Source: Acholoe squamosa (taxonomy: Eukaryota > Annelida > Polychaeta > Phyllodocida > Polynoidae). Taken from it: a stretch of DNA of 64,000 bases. The DNA lies in contig OX439048.1 of NCBI GenBank assembly GCA_949317995.1, positions 28,215,495 to 28,279,494 of the forward strand, read 5' to 3'. Numbering within the stretch: the first letter of the stretch is position 1; each line of letters begins with the position of its first letter. A model generated the notes under the pieces. It was given only the letters and a program-made list of their open reading frames with translations, was not told where the DNA came from and ran no database searches. Of the stretch, positions 19,931-30,036 are shown piece by piece. The translations under genes and the position numbers were made by a program.

Positions 19931-22704
19931 ATGAAACCATTGACTCCTTAGGAGGAAACAGTTGGTTTTGTACCCTAGACTTGCAATCAGGCTATTGGCA
20001 AGTGGGAATGAACCCTTCAGATATGGAGAAAACTGCATTTTCAAGTCATATTGGATTATTCCAATATAATGTAATGCCGTTTGGATTGTGCAATGCACCT
20101 GCAACATTTGAAGCAATGATGGAAACAATTCTAAGTGATTTATTGTGGAAAAGATGTCTTGTATATCTAGACGATGTCATTGTCTTCGGAAAAACATTCG
20201 AAGAATGTTCTAATAACCTAAAAATGGTACTAGAACGTATTATTTCAAATGGTCTCAAGTTGAAACCTAAGAAATGCCACATGTTTAGAAAGTCCATAAA
20301 TTATTTGGGCCGCATCATCAGTGATGAAGGAATAAAGGCTGATCCGGAAAAAATCGAATCAGTCACGAATTGGAATAGACCTAAAACACCCAAGGAAGTG
20401 AGGTCCTTTTTAGGATTCTGTTCCTATTACAGGGAATTTATTCCGAATTATTCTAGAGTCAGTTACCCATTACAAGCAATAGCTAACTGGACTCCAGGAA
20501 GTACCAAGGAAAAATTTCCTTGGACGCATGAACAGGAAACCGCTTTCCAAAAGCTAAAAGACCTGTTCACGAGTACTCCCGTATTGCAATATCCGAATGA
20601 GACGGATCATTTCATACTGGATACTGATGCTAGTAATGATAGCATTGGTGCAGCTCTCTCGCAAGTCCAAAATGGGAGAGAAGTGCCAATTGCCTTTGCC
20701 AGCAATACACTGAGCAAGACCCAGCGCAATTACTGCACAACCAAAAGAGAGTTGTTAGCAGTAGTCGTATATACCAAGAAGTTCAAGCATTTTCTATGGG
20801 GAACGAACTTTACTCTGCGTACGGATCATTCCTCTTTAAGGTGGCTACTGAACTTCCGAGATGCTGAAGGCATGTTAGGCCGATGGCTAGCCCATTTATC
20901 CGAATATGGGCTTGAACATCAACAGATTCAGCATAGACCCGGAGTTAAGCATTTAAATGCTGATGCTTTGTCTCGAATACCAATCCGGAAATGTGATAAT
21001 CCGGATTGTACTGATTGTGGAGCTCATAAGGCAGTGTTAGCAGGGATTCGAAGACCATTCGTACCCCTAGTTGCCAGTATACTGGATTGGTCTATGGATC
21101 ACATACGACATTTCCAGGAAGCTGACTCGATAACTGCACAGCTACTGCAATTAGTACCAAAGGGTATACGTCCAGTTAGACCAGAGGTCTCTCTGGAAAA
21201 TCGAGAAATGAGAAGGTTTCTTGCTCAATGGACCGAGCTTGAAGTCCGGAAAGGCGTGTTATACCGTTGGAAGCCATGTAATAATGGTGATAGAATCATG
21301 CAAGTGGTGATACCACATGCCATGAGACATGACATCATGTACTTCTGTCATGGACATCGGACCAGTGGTCATTTCGGAAGGAAACGCTCGCTAGCACGAC
21401 TTTCCAAGAAATACTATTGGCCTGGCATGACACGGGACTTGCAAAGATGGGTAACCACCTGTCCGGATTGTTGTAAAAACAAACCCGGACCCGGGATGGG
21501 CAAACTTCCCCTATCCCAAGAACTTTTCGGAGTTAGATTCGCAAGAATCGGGGTAGATATTATTAGTGGATTTAATACAACCGCTAATGATAATACCTGT
21601 ATGATGGTAGTGTGCGATTATTATACGAAATACACTAAAGTATTTCCACTACCGGACCACAAAGCAATTACTTGTGCCGAAGCTTTTGTAAAAGGTTGGG
21701 TACTAAGCTTCGGTGTACCATTAATGTTACACAGTGACCAAGGCAGAGAGTTCGAATCAAATCTCTGGCAGGGTATGTGCGAATACTTGGCTATTTGCAA
21801 GACTAGAACCAATCCGTATAGACCACAAAGCGACGGATTGGTGGAAAGGTTCAATAGAACCCTCATCCAAGTCCTAAAGTCACTCGTTAATGAACATATG
21901 GATGACTGGGATGAGCAATGTCATTTTGTGACACATGCTTATAATAGTACGGTACATTCAAGTACAAATTGTTCTCCGAACCTTTTAGTATTCGGAGAGG
22001 ATTTGATAATGCCTGCTGACCTAGTTTTTGGAGTCGTAGGAATGGACCCTGAACTACCTTGCCATGTAGTTTTTGTGGAATGTTTAAGAGACAGATTTAG
22101 AAAAGCATATGAGTCTGTCCGAATTGATTTGGAGAAAAGTGCCAAATGGCAGAAAGTAGGATACGATACCGATCTAAAGCATCGGAAATTCCAATCCGGA
22201 GACAGAGTCCTCAGATTACATGAACCACTTAGACACATAAAATTAGCGTCTAATTGGGACGGTCCCTTTACTATAACGCAAATTATCAGTGATTGTACCG
22301 TAATTATTAAATCTGACCTTGGTCGACTCTATAAGTCAAATGTGGCTAGATTAAGGAGATGGTCTGGGAGGGAGACCTCCACAGAAATGTATGGTGAAGG
22401 TTCCAAAAGGATCCTGAATCAGAATCGCATAATAGACCAGGTAAAGAACACTACAGTGAAGCGTGGTCAAGGTAGACCCAAAAAGTGTTCCGAATCAGTG
22501 ACACCCACGCCAACACCGATTAAGCGTGGGGGAGTTAAAAAAGTCTCGGCAGGTGAAGACAGAAAGAAGAGGAAAGGTGTTTCTAAGGCTAAGAAGCACC
22601 TAGAGAAAGCTCTTCAGACTGTCAGGTCCGATAAAGAACTATCCGAGAAGGGGAGATACGTTCGCCGCAGCCCCCGAATTGCCCAGAGGACTGCAGTGAC
22701 CTAA
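19906..22704 (+). CDS. pol: Element A Pol, part 2: RT, RNase H, integrase
   Basis: This frame is open from about 19825 and picks up the RT just after the A10 run. RT motifs include the catalytic YLDDVIVFG (about 20164). RNase H has LDTDASNDSIGAALSQ (about 20620), TKRELLAVV and TDHSSL. The integrase has an HHCC zinc domain (HGHRTSGHFG to CPDCC, about 21350-21470) and a DDE core (GVDIISGF about 21555, HSDQGREF about 21735, PQSDGLVERFN about 21830). After the core come a GPF/Y-like patch (GPFTITQ) and a very basic tail of about 120 aa with an AT-hook-like GRPKK and YVRRSPRIAQR; no chromodomain is seen. Stop at 22702-22704. Confidence 0.9.
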   Translation, partial: NSYPLPRIDETIDSLGGNSWFCTLDLQSGYWQVGMNPSDMEKTAFSSHIGLFQYNVMPFGLCNAPATFEAMMETILSDLLWKRCLVYLDDVIVFGKTFEECSNNLKMVLERIISNGLKLKPKKCHMFRKSINYLGRIISDEGIKADPEKIESVTNWNRPKTPKEVRSFLGFCSYYREFIPNYSRVSYPLQAIANWTPGSTKEKFPWTHEQETAFQKLKDLFTSTPVLQYPNETDHFILDTDASNDSIGAALSQVQNGREVPIAFASNTLSKTQRNYCTTKRELLAVVVYTKKFKHFLWGTNFTLRTDHSSLRWLLNFRDAEGMLGRWLAHLSEYGLEHQQIQHRPGVKHLNADALSRIPIRKCDNPDCTDCGAHKAVLAGIRRPFVPLVASILDWSMDHIRHFQEADSITAQLLQLVPKGIRPVRPEVSLENREMRRFLAQWTELEVRKGVLYRWKPCNNGDRIMQVVIPHAMRHDIMYFCHGHRTSGHFGRKRSLARLSKKYYWPGMTRDLQRWVTTCPDCCKNKPGPGMGKLPLSQELFGVRFARIGVDIISGFNTTANDNTCMMVVCDYYTKYTKVFPLPDHKAITCAEAFVKGWVLSFGVPLMLHSDQGREFESNLWQGMCEYLAICKTRTNPYRPQSDGLVERFNRTLIQVLKSLVNEHMDDWDEQCHFVTHAYNSTVHSSTNCSPNLLVFGEDLIMPADLVFGVVGMDPELPCHVVFVECLRDRFRKAYESVRIDLEKSAKWQKVGYDTDLKHRKFQSGDRVLRLHEPLRHIKLASNWDGPFTITQIISDCTVIIKSDLGRLYKSNVARLRRWSGRETSTEMYGEGSKRILNQNRIIDQVKNTTVKRGQGRPKKCSESVTPTPTPIKRGGVKKVSAGEDRKKRKGVSKAKKHLEKALQTVRSDKELSEKGRYVRRSPRIAQRTAVT

Positions 22705-23213
22705 CCTGTATACACAACGAGTGTAATGTTTACATTTAGAGGAACGGATGACAACTGACCCTAAAGGCTTATTTGTCGCCCCCGCATGATGTACCAATGG
22801 GTAGTGGACGGATAATCCGGTGGATTTGCTTAAGCTTTCCATAATCTCCACTTAAATCCCCAGTCGAGTCATCGGGGTGAGTGATAATTACCTAAAAACA
22901 ATCAGTTTGTTGATGTACCGCCCGTAGCACGTGCGTTTCCGCATGACGTCACCGTGTCCAGTCTCGGCTGACCTCTCGTGACCTCGCGGACCGCGGGGAA
23001 ATGACGTCACGAAAGCTGGCCTGTCGCCATATTTGTTTTCGGTAACGTTCAAGACGGTCGAGCTCGCTCCCTTCTTGGATTTTACCGGCTAAGCAAACCC
23101 CCCGCTGCTCCTCCAGAGTCTGTCTCCTGGTAGACAGACTCCGTTTGTGCCGGCCCCGGCGCCGTAAAAGCCGGAAAAAGGAGTAGTTTACTCCCGTGGT
23201 CGATTCCCCAGTC
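22705..23213 (+). promoter_or_regulatory. Intergenic region before ORF3 with paired CRE palindromes
   Basis: About 500 bp between pol and ORF3. The distal half is CpG-rich and holds two perfect TGACGTCA sites (22944-22951 and 23002-23009), plus CGCGGACCGCGG. No TATA box is obvious. Inference: an internal promoter for ORF3. An alternative is a spliced leader from the LTR; AG acceptors are possible but none stands out. Confidence 0.45.
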
Positions 23214-26162
23214 ATGGCTGAGGAATCCGTAGCTGCAGCCAAGCTATCCGGTGACCCGGATAAGCTGACTCCGTCCGCAGAAGCTTTTCCGGAAGCTTTG
23301 TCGCCTGTTACACAGGAAGAGAGCGAGATGATGGACGTGGAGGAACCCACGGATCGCTCGTTCGAGGAGAAGCTGGCTTCATTCTCACTCAATGAGCCAG
23401 AGAAACTACTATCTCCACTCCCGGCAGAGGGATCCGGAGCGACTGCGAGTGCTGAACCCGCAGCGACAGAGTCCGAAACTACCCAAGTTGACGGACAGAA
23501 GGATGAGTGGAAGCCAGCAGTGGCGGAGCCTTTTCCAGCTAGCTATGATGGTCGCTACCTGTATGTCCACCCGGAACTGCAGGCACAAGTGACCTACGCG
23601 GACGGGACACCAGTCAGGATGGACCCGAAAGTCAGGATAGCTATCGAGGGCGTCATGGCTCCCGAACAGCTGTCCAGGATGCCTCCCGAGTGGCTTCGAG
23701 ACTGGCCGTGGTTCCAACGGGGACTTATGGTGGACGCTGGTTTCCGTGAAACCGTGTATGCAGCTAACCGAGCCTTCGAGCTCGGAGCGTATCCGAAGCC
23801 TGACAAGTCCCTGTGGAACGTCAAGGCTACGAACATTAACTGGGTAGGCTGTGTCTGGGATACCGATGGCCAGACCTACCCACGCCCTAGTGCTATCCGG
23901 ACGCCGTGCCGGACCACTAAGGAATTCCGGGAGGCCGCTGCTAACTTCGAGCAGTGGGACGACGGTTACTACATAACCGAACAGGAATTGGTGGATGTCC
24001 AGAACAATTCACTAATCGGATTGGACCGAGCTGCAGCCCTTCGGACGGTTATTGTCCGCCGCATGACTGCCGAACAGGAGGCACAGGAAGAGGCTAAGAG
24101 GGCCGCGGAAGCACCCGCACCTCCTATCCCCGACCTGAAGCTTGCCACCAGAAGCTCCGCCAGTGCTACATCAGCTACCGGCAGCACTACTACTCCAGTA
24201 GAAGCCACGACCTCCAGCACATCCGGAACCCAGGAACCGGAGGAAGACTGGAAGGTCAGTAAGAACCGACGATCCGCTGCTCGGAAGCTCAAGAATCTCC
24301 CGGATTCTGCGAGAGCCGAGCCGAAACCCAGCACCTCAACCACTGGTAGTACTGCCATGGAGGTTGAGTCGTCTGACGAGGAGTCGGTGCACGAATCCTC
24401 GGTTGAGTATGATGAGAAGGCCACTCCATCAACTCAAACCGAGGCCGAACGTTGGGCTAACGCCAAATCCGGATTCAAAACCCGGATCCCGACGTGTTTC
24501 TCCGACTGTGCGTACGGAGTTAAGAAGGACGGCTCTACCCTCTATGCCTGTCCAGACTCAATCAATAAGAACGATGAGTCGGATGATGAAGATTGGATGC
24601 GCCTTTCGGACGAGGACCCCAATCCGAGCAAAGCCTATCGAAAGATGTGGCTTATGCTAAACCACACCGAAGGGTATTACACTTATACCCAGAGGAGGAA
24701 GCTGCGTTGGGCTTTAGAGAAGTGGTACGGTGACGATCAAAAGTCCTGTCCCTTCTCTATCTGCCAGGATGCGAGTGATGTCTCGATCCGGACCTGGAGT
24801 ACTCCAGCCCGGTTCCAAAGGCATCTGGTAGAGGCCCACTTCCACCATCACCCGGTTTACATTTGTGATCCGAGTTATGGTAAGAAGGGCAAGAAGTGTA
24901 CTACGAAGGTGCAATACAACCGACGTAGTGATCTGGCTAGACACCAGAAGAAATGCCACGCAGAAGGTTTGGACGGGGCCCGGAAGCGCATCATGGAGCT
25001 TCATCAGGAACTCATGAAGGAGTTCGATAGCCTGAGCGAGGATGCTTGGTCTAAGATCCGACCAGGGGACCAAGTCCTCTGCGAAGTTCCGAAGACCAAG
25101 GATTCGAAACTCCGAGCAAAGATAGTCCTGACTCCTGGAAAGGGTAAACTGGACATGCACGAGTCTCTCTGGCAGAAATGCGAGGAATCCGGAAAGGATG
25201 CAAAGAGAGCTCGTGAAAGGAGCAGGAGAGACCAGAACCGTGGCGGCAATGGTAATGGTCAGAGCACAACAAAACCGAAGGTCAGAGCAGAGGACCGTTC
25301 CAGGTCCCCTCTGACAAGGCACCCCGCAGAACAGGCTCAGGGCACTCCGGTGTTCAAGAAGCCTGAACCTGCCGGATACGCTGGAGCCGTATCTAAACCT
25401 GGGAAAGTGAGTTCTCGAAACTTTCCGTCCTTAAACCAGGGACCTGGACCTGAGAGCCAGACCTTGGTGGTAGGAAAGGATGGTCGCCTTATGCCAAAGA
25501 AGACCACCGCATCTGCTGCCGCCGGATCTGCATCCGCTCCAGCCGCCCCACCAGTTACCTTTACCCAGGAGCAGTTAAACATGTACCTGCAAATGGGACT
25601 GAAACAGAACGTACCACCTGCCTTCTGTGTACCAACGACAGGTGTGTCCGGGAGTCCTAAACCCGGAAGTGGTCCACAGGCCGCCTCGACTCCTCCCAAG
25701 GCTGTCGCGGCACCTGAGAAACCGAAGGACGCCATTACCATTAAAACTGGTAATGCGGAAGTTTGGTTTGAGAAGTCTCGCCAAGGGGAGGCAGATGTCC
25801 AGAAGGCCATCTACACCCATTGGGAGAAGACCGTTCGTGAGAAAGCGATCGAGTTTCATCAGGGTCTCCTAAACGAAACCCTGTTGTGTATGAAACAGGT
25901 GGGCGACGCTGAAAAGCAACGTCTCGAGACTCTCATCCGGGACGATGTAAAGGCCCAGGAGGAGGCTGCCTCAGCTGCTCAAGAAAAAGCAGCTATGGAT
26001 GTACACGTGTTGGAAAAGCGTGTAAAGGAGGAGATCACTCGGAACACCAACCTGAACACTAAGTTCATGAGGGTGTTCGGAGTCGACTTGGACGAGTGGG
26101 ACGGCACTCCCGAGTCGGCTTTAGCTCTTCTGAAGAAGAAGCATGCTAAGAAATCCGTTTAA
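23214..26162 (+). CDS. Element A ORF3, unknown zinc-finger-like protein
   Basis: About 982 aa from the first ATG (GTCATGG context); the frame is also open from a GTG at 23196. I do not recognise the protein. N-terminus acidic and Ser/Pro/Ala-rich; residues about 100-270 hydrophilic with many Trp and Tyr (DWPWFQRG, WNVKATNINWVG, WDDGYYITE). Then a low-complexity Ser/Thr/Ala section. Next come two Cys/His clusters: C-x4-C-x19-H-x4-H (about 512-542, CPFSIC ... RHLVEAH) and C-x10-C-x14-H-x4-H (about 551-582). A basic section (about 650-700), an Ala/Pro-rich section, and a helical C-terminus (KAAMDVHVLEKRVKEEI) complete it. There is no signal peptide, transmembrane segment or fusion motif, so it does not look like an envelope. 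It is visibly richer in C and G than pol. Inference: nucleic-acid binding; function unknown. Confidence 0.75.
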   Translation: MAEESVAAAKLSGDPDKLTPSAEAFPEALSPVTQEESEMMDVEEPTDRSFEEKLASFSLNEPEKLLSPLPAEGSGATASAEPAATESETTQVDGQKDEWKPAVAEPFPASYDGRYLYVHPELQAQVTYADGTPVRMDPKVRIAIEGVMAPEQLSRMPPEWLRDWPWFQRGLMVDAGFRETVYAANRAFELGAYPKPDKSLWNVKATNINWVGCVWDTDGQTYPRPSAIRTPCRTTKEFREAAANFEQWDDGYYITEQELVDVQNNSLIGLDRAAALRTVIVRRMTAEQEAQEEAKRAAEAPAPPIPDLKLATRSSASATSATGSTTTPVEATTSSTSGTQEPEEDWKVSKNRRSAARKLKNLPDSARAEPKPSTSTTGSTAMEVESSDEESVHESSVEYDEKATPSTQTEAERWANAKSGFKTRIPTCFSDCAYGVKKDGSTLYACPDSINKNDESDDEDWMRLSDEDPNPSKAYRKMWLMLNHTEGYYTYTQRRKLRWALEKWYGDDQKSCPFSICQDASDVSIRTWSTPARFQRHLVEAHFHHHPVYICDPSYGKKGKKCTTKVQYNRRSDLARHQKKCHAEGLDGARKRIMELHQELMKEFDSLSEDAWSKIRPGDQVLCEVPKTKDSKLRAKIVLTPGKGKLDMHESLWQKCEESGKDAKRARERSRRDQNRGGNGNGQSTTKPKVRAEDRSRSPLTRHPAEQAQGTPVFKKPEPAGYAGAVSKPGKVSSRNFPSLNQGPGPESQTLVVGKDGRLMPKKTTASAAAGSASAPAAPPVTFTQEQLNMYLQMGLKQNVPPAFCVPTTGVSGSPKPGSGPQAASTPPKAVAAPEKPKDAITIKTGNAEVWFEKSRQGEADVQKAIYTHWEKTVREKAIEFHQGLLNETLLCMKQVGDAEKQRLETLIRDDVKAQEEAASAAQEKAAMDVHVLEKRVKEEITRNTNLNTKFMRVFGVDLDEWDGTPESALALLKKKHAKKSV

Positions 26163-27677
26163 AGCATGCTAGGGTTATTTCTTCCATAATTTTTTTCCAA
26201 CACCAAATGACCAGATATAGTCTTTGCGGAACCCTAAAGGTCTGCGAATGCTTTTACTAGTGCATGAACACCTATGCTATGTGTTCCGGGTTCCTTTGAC
26301 CAGTCTATTATTCAGGTTGTATAACATTTATTACACCCTGAATAGCCTATTCGGATTTATAATTTCATCCATGAACAATCCGATAGTAGACTTGCTGCTG
26401 TGAGACGTATCCGGATGCCAGTTCCAGACTCCTGCTGTTACCCGTGCTAACCAATTACTAGGATGGACTTTACGATTTACCTCTACAACTCATCTGTACT
26501 CCCGAATGGACTTATATCTCTACTACTATTACTTCCGGATCAACCTATATCGGACTATTATTTTACTTATGTCAACTAAAACTTAAAAAGGATTACGTTC
26601 TCTACACAGTTGACACATCCGGACTAATATTCTACAAATCTACACCATTCGGATATACTATAAACTTTAGCACTACTAGAGGATTGTGGGTAGCTGCCCC
26701 AAATCAACTACCGTGTTCACTCAATATAAGGAAATTATAAACTTTAGCACGTCCATCCCGTGGTTAGCTGACCACACCTACCTACTAGTACCCGGAGGAT
26801 ACAGCAGAAGACTCCAGCAGCATTTATAATCCGTGTATATTGTATATATTGTCATATTTCTATTTTTCTATAATATTATATGCATGTACATATCCACTAG
26901 ATACATATTATAATACGGGTACATATACATTTCCTGATACGGATCTCTAATCACTATTAGTATTTATATTATAAGATCCGTTAAACTTCACCAGATAACA
27001 CATATTATTGTCCTGCGAGACAAAATATATAATAAGTATAATGATCTGGTGCTATAAAGGTTATTAGGTACACGGTGATAATATATTATTATATTCATTA
27101 CCACACCGTGATGTTTTTTTCTTTTTTTTCAAGTGTATGTTATAAATAATCATATTCGTACTACTCACGGAATCCTTAACGGATTCGTATAATATTAATA
27201 TACGACATGTCATTAGATAGTGATGTTACTATAACAGTCTTCTTTAAGACTACATATTCAAATGTGTTGTCAATGACTACAAACACACATACGGATGTTA
27301 TTTTGTGATATGTTTTATTATCGACAGTTCCGTTACATATAGCTGTCATCATCACATGTATACGATTCATATTACTTGTCTTATTAATTATACCTGAAAT
27401 ATAATACAATATTATGAGGTATAATAATTAAATAGACAGTTCCGTTTCACATAACTGTCTCTTCTTCAAGTAATTCGTATAATATTTCAACATCCTAATC
27501 GTTATATGTAACTAAAATTCACTATCGAATATATATATATGACATCTGGTTCACAATTTATTTAGTGCTAATGTTATACCTATGGTTGTACCTCTATTAC
27601 TAAAGGATTAGACATGTAGAAATGTTATCCTAGTAATAATATACGTATAACACCCTCCTAAATGTCTGGGGGAGTGG
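26163..27677 (+). other. Element A AT-rich 3' non-coding region
   Basis: About 1.5 kb with no credible ORF and long TA-rich stretches (for example around 26830-27060). It begins at the ORF3 stop and ends with a polypurine tract GTCTGGGGGAGTGG (27664-27677) directly before the 3' LTR. Confidence 0.7.
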
Positions 27678-28052
27678 TGTAGAGGTACACTTTACTACCA
27701 TAGGAGTTGGGTACCGTCTGACGTGGCGGGTGAGTCGAGTCGTCGGACGTTCCTCAGGTTCCGGATAGGTGGCAGCACCGATCCGGGTCTGTGGGGACAT
27801 CTGGCGACGAACACCTGGGTCCGTATATAAAGCCCAGGGCTCAGCCGCTACGTCAGAGGCCCTTCTGGCCTCCACACTATGTAAACCACTGTCTTTTAAT
27901 ATCAGCTGCCTCTTTGATATCATTCGGCAGCCGTGAGTGTGCATTAAGTAATAAACCTAACCGTTGGCATACACTTGGAATACTGTCTTACTCTTTCTTT
28001 CCGAATCGTAAGACCCGAACCCCCCAGGTCCGTAAGGCCACAAACCCTTACA
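27678..28052 (+). repeat. Element A 3' LTR (375 bp)
   Basis: No difference from the 5' LTR was seen when the two were read against each other. It is followed by TGAT, which matches the 4 bp before the 5' LTR. Confidence 0.95.
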
Positions 28053-28619
28053 TGATTTTATATAATTATCCTCTTTTGGTTAATCTTGTTTCTGGCAAGC
28101 ATCCACACCTTCAATGAAGTGGGTCAGGAGTGGGTGCTAGCATCAAAGAATTGCAAAAATACAGCAAGTCACAAAATATCAGTTTTTAAAACCGAATTGT
28201 AATCACAGTAAAGTTGTAGTTGCTCCTATATTAGTCTGGTCATATAAACCCGATGTAGTAATGGTCTTGGTACCCATTGTTACTGCAGCATAACTATTGT
28301 CAATCCTGGACCTTACAATTGGGGGAACTACTGTTCTTTATATTACACTTCGTGCATCTCTGATAAGGCCAACCTTTCCAATGGCACCGCCCTAGCCCTT
28401 TCTAAAGAGCCTCAGCACTTGGTTGCCTCATTCCGAGCATTTACCCTCTAGATTAGTCTGTAATAGAGCCTAATGTTCCGCACTCGTGCTAAGGAGCATT
28501 GACCTTTTCCCTCCAGATGGAGTAGACTGCATCCATGAAGGAGAAAAGTGGTAAGCGCTTGGAGTTTTAGGAATGGGAAAAGTACCCTATTCTCATGATA
28601 GCATAATTATTTTGATAAC

Positions 28620-30036
28620 CTTAGTCTGATAGACTTGATGGAATATGGCATCCTTATAAGGCTGGGCAGCAAGATAACCTATTCTTTTCTATGTCATTGC
28701 AATCGGACAAAATACAACGCAGCAGGGCTCTCGCATGGCAATTTTATCATCTATAAGCAAATCCATTCTGTATTCTGGCACGATTCGTTAATTCTCACTC
28801 ACAGTTATCACTAAGTAACTTCACAGTCATTTATAAAGTTCCTCGAAAACATTTTGAAGGTGTACACATCACTATCATGATTAATTTAAGCTTATCTCAC
28901 GATTTGGGCCTGGACAGTGCTTTTTTGGTCATAACCCCAGTTCCTTATCCAGCCATAATGCACTCTCAGACCTTTTGTTCGTCTTCAAGAAGATGCTGGT
29001 TTCAACCTGGACATGTGAATAAATTGGCGAAGCATACAAATTCAACTACACCATTGATTTCCTATTAAAACCGTTTAGGGTTCAACGGGGAATCGATCCC
29101 CGGCTGCTGTGGCAGGAGGCGAGCTCGTTGTCCACTATACCAAGCCGACCGGTGGTAGAAACCAATACCCGTGGAGGATATGAATAAGTTGTCCGACATA
29201 CCTGATGTTTACAGACGTTGTTAGCATAGAATCCAATGGAGCCTGGTGGAGTTATTAGCAGAGAAACATCCTTAGATATCCTAGATGAACATGCCATGCC
29301 AACTTTCTCCATTTTGTTCGAAATAAATAAGAATCCATTGATTTTCCATAGAGATATGGGTCAGCACCCGCCATTGCGGCTTGCTGACCCAGTGGTTCAG
29401 CTGTGGTGGAATATTGAACCATAGACCCATGCGTGCTCTCTCATAACGTTGATTAAACACTAAACATTTTCGATGCTCTCTACTAACTTTAGGGAATAGG
29501 CACTTTACAGCACCACTGTAGATATATCGAGTGCATGGCAATGGTTAGCAAAAAGGTGGGAAGATATCAATAACTTCAAGAGTCAGTTGTATCTGATACA
29601 TTCCATTGTCCTTTTGCAATAACTTTCTTGATAACGTTGGTATGAGACATGAAGAGTCTGATAGAGTTGATGAAATATGTGTCTTCATAAGGCTGGGCAG
29701 CAAGATTACCTTATTAATTCTATCAGTGTCTTTGGCATTGCAATTGGACCAAATACAATGCAGTAGTCCTTGCATGGCACTTTTATAATCTATAAGCAAG
29801 TTAAATCTGTATTCTTGCACGATTCATTAATTTATGTTCACAGTTATAACTAAGTAACTTCACATTTGTAAGCATATTTTTGATGCTCTGCACTAGCTTT
29901 AGGAAATATGCACTTTACAGTACCACTGTGGATATATTGAGCGCCTGGCAATTATTAGCAAAAAGATGGATATCAATAACTTCAAGAGTCGGTCATAGCT
30001 GATACATTCCATTGTCCTTTTGCAATTATTTGAATC
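28620..30036. repeat. Diverged tandem duplication A-B-A'-B' with an insertion
   Basis: Block A (about 28620-28845; AAGGCTGGGCAGCAAGAT, TCTATAAGCAA, AAGTAACTTCACA) recurs at about 29650-29872. Block B (about 29465-29636; GATGCTCTCTACTAACTTTA, GATATCAATAACTTCAAGAG, TACATTCCATTGTCCTTTTG) recurs at about 29876-30036. About 620 bp separates A from B in the first unit and includes the tRNA-like sequence. 28053-28340 and 30040-31770 show nothing recognisable. Confidence 0.75.
29079..29150 (-). tRNA. tRNA-like sequence, probable pseudogene or SINE head
   Basis: On the minus strand it starts GGTCGGCTTGGTATAGTGGA (A box in TGGTATAGTGG), has CTCGCC...TGCCAC like a Gly-type anticodon arm, and ends with a good T arm (CGGGGATCGATTCCCCG) and GTTGAACC. 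The acceptor ends pair only partly and the anticodon arm is enlarged, so function is doubtful. Confidence 0.45.

Larger units (their letters stand above)
15206..28052 (+). mobile_element. Gypsy-type LTR retrotransposon, element A (about 12.8 kb, full length)
   Basis: Both LTRs, PBS, gag, pol, an extra ORF3, and a PPT are present in canonical order. The flanking 4-bp TGAT on each side (15202-15205 and 28053-28056) is a fitting target-site duplication. The LTRs read identical by eye, so insertion is recent. At 12.8 kb it is far longer than a normal Gypsy element (5-8 kb). The excess comes from a long gag, ORF3 (about 2.9 kb) and about 1.5 kb of AT-rich sequence before the 3' LTR. Confidence 0.9.
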
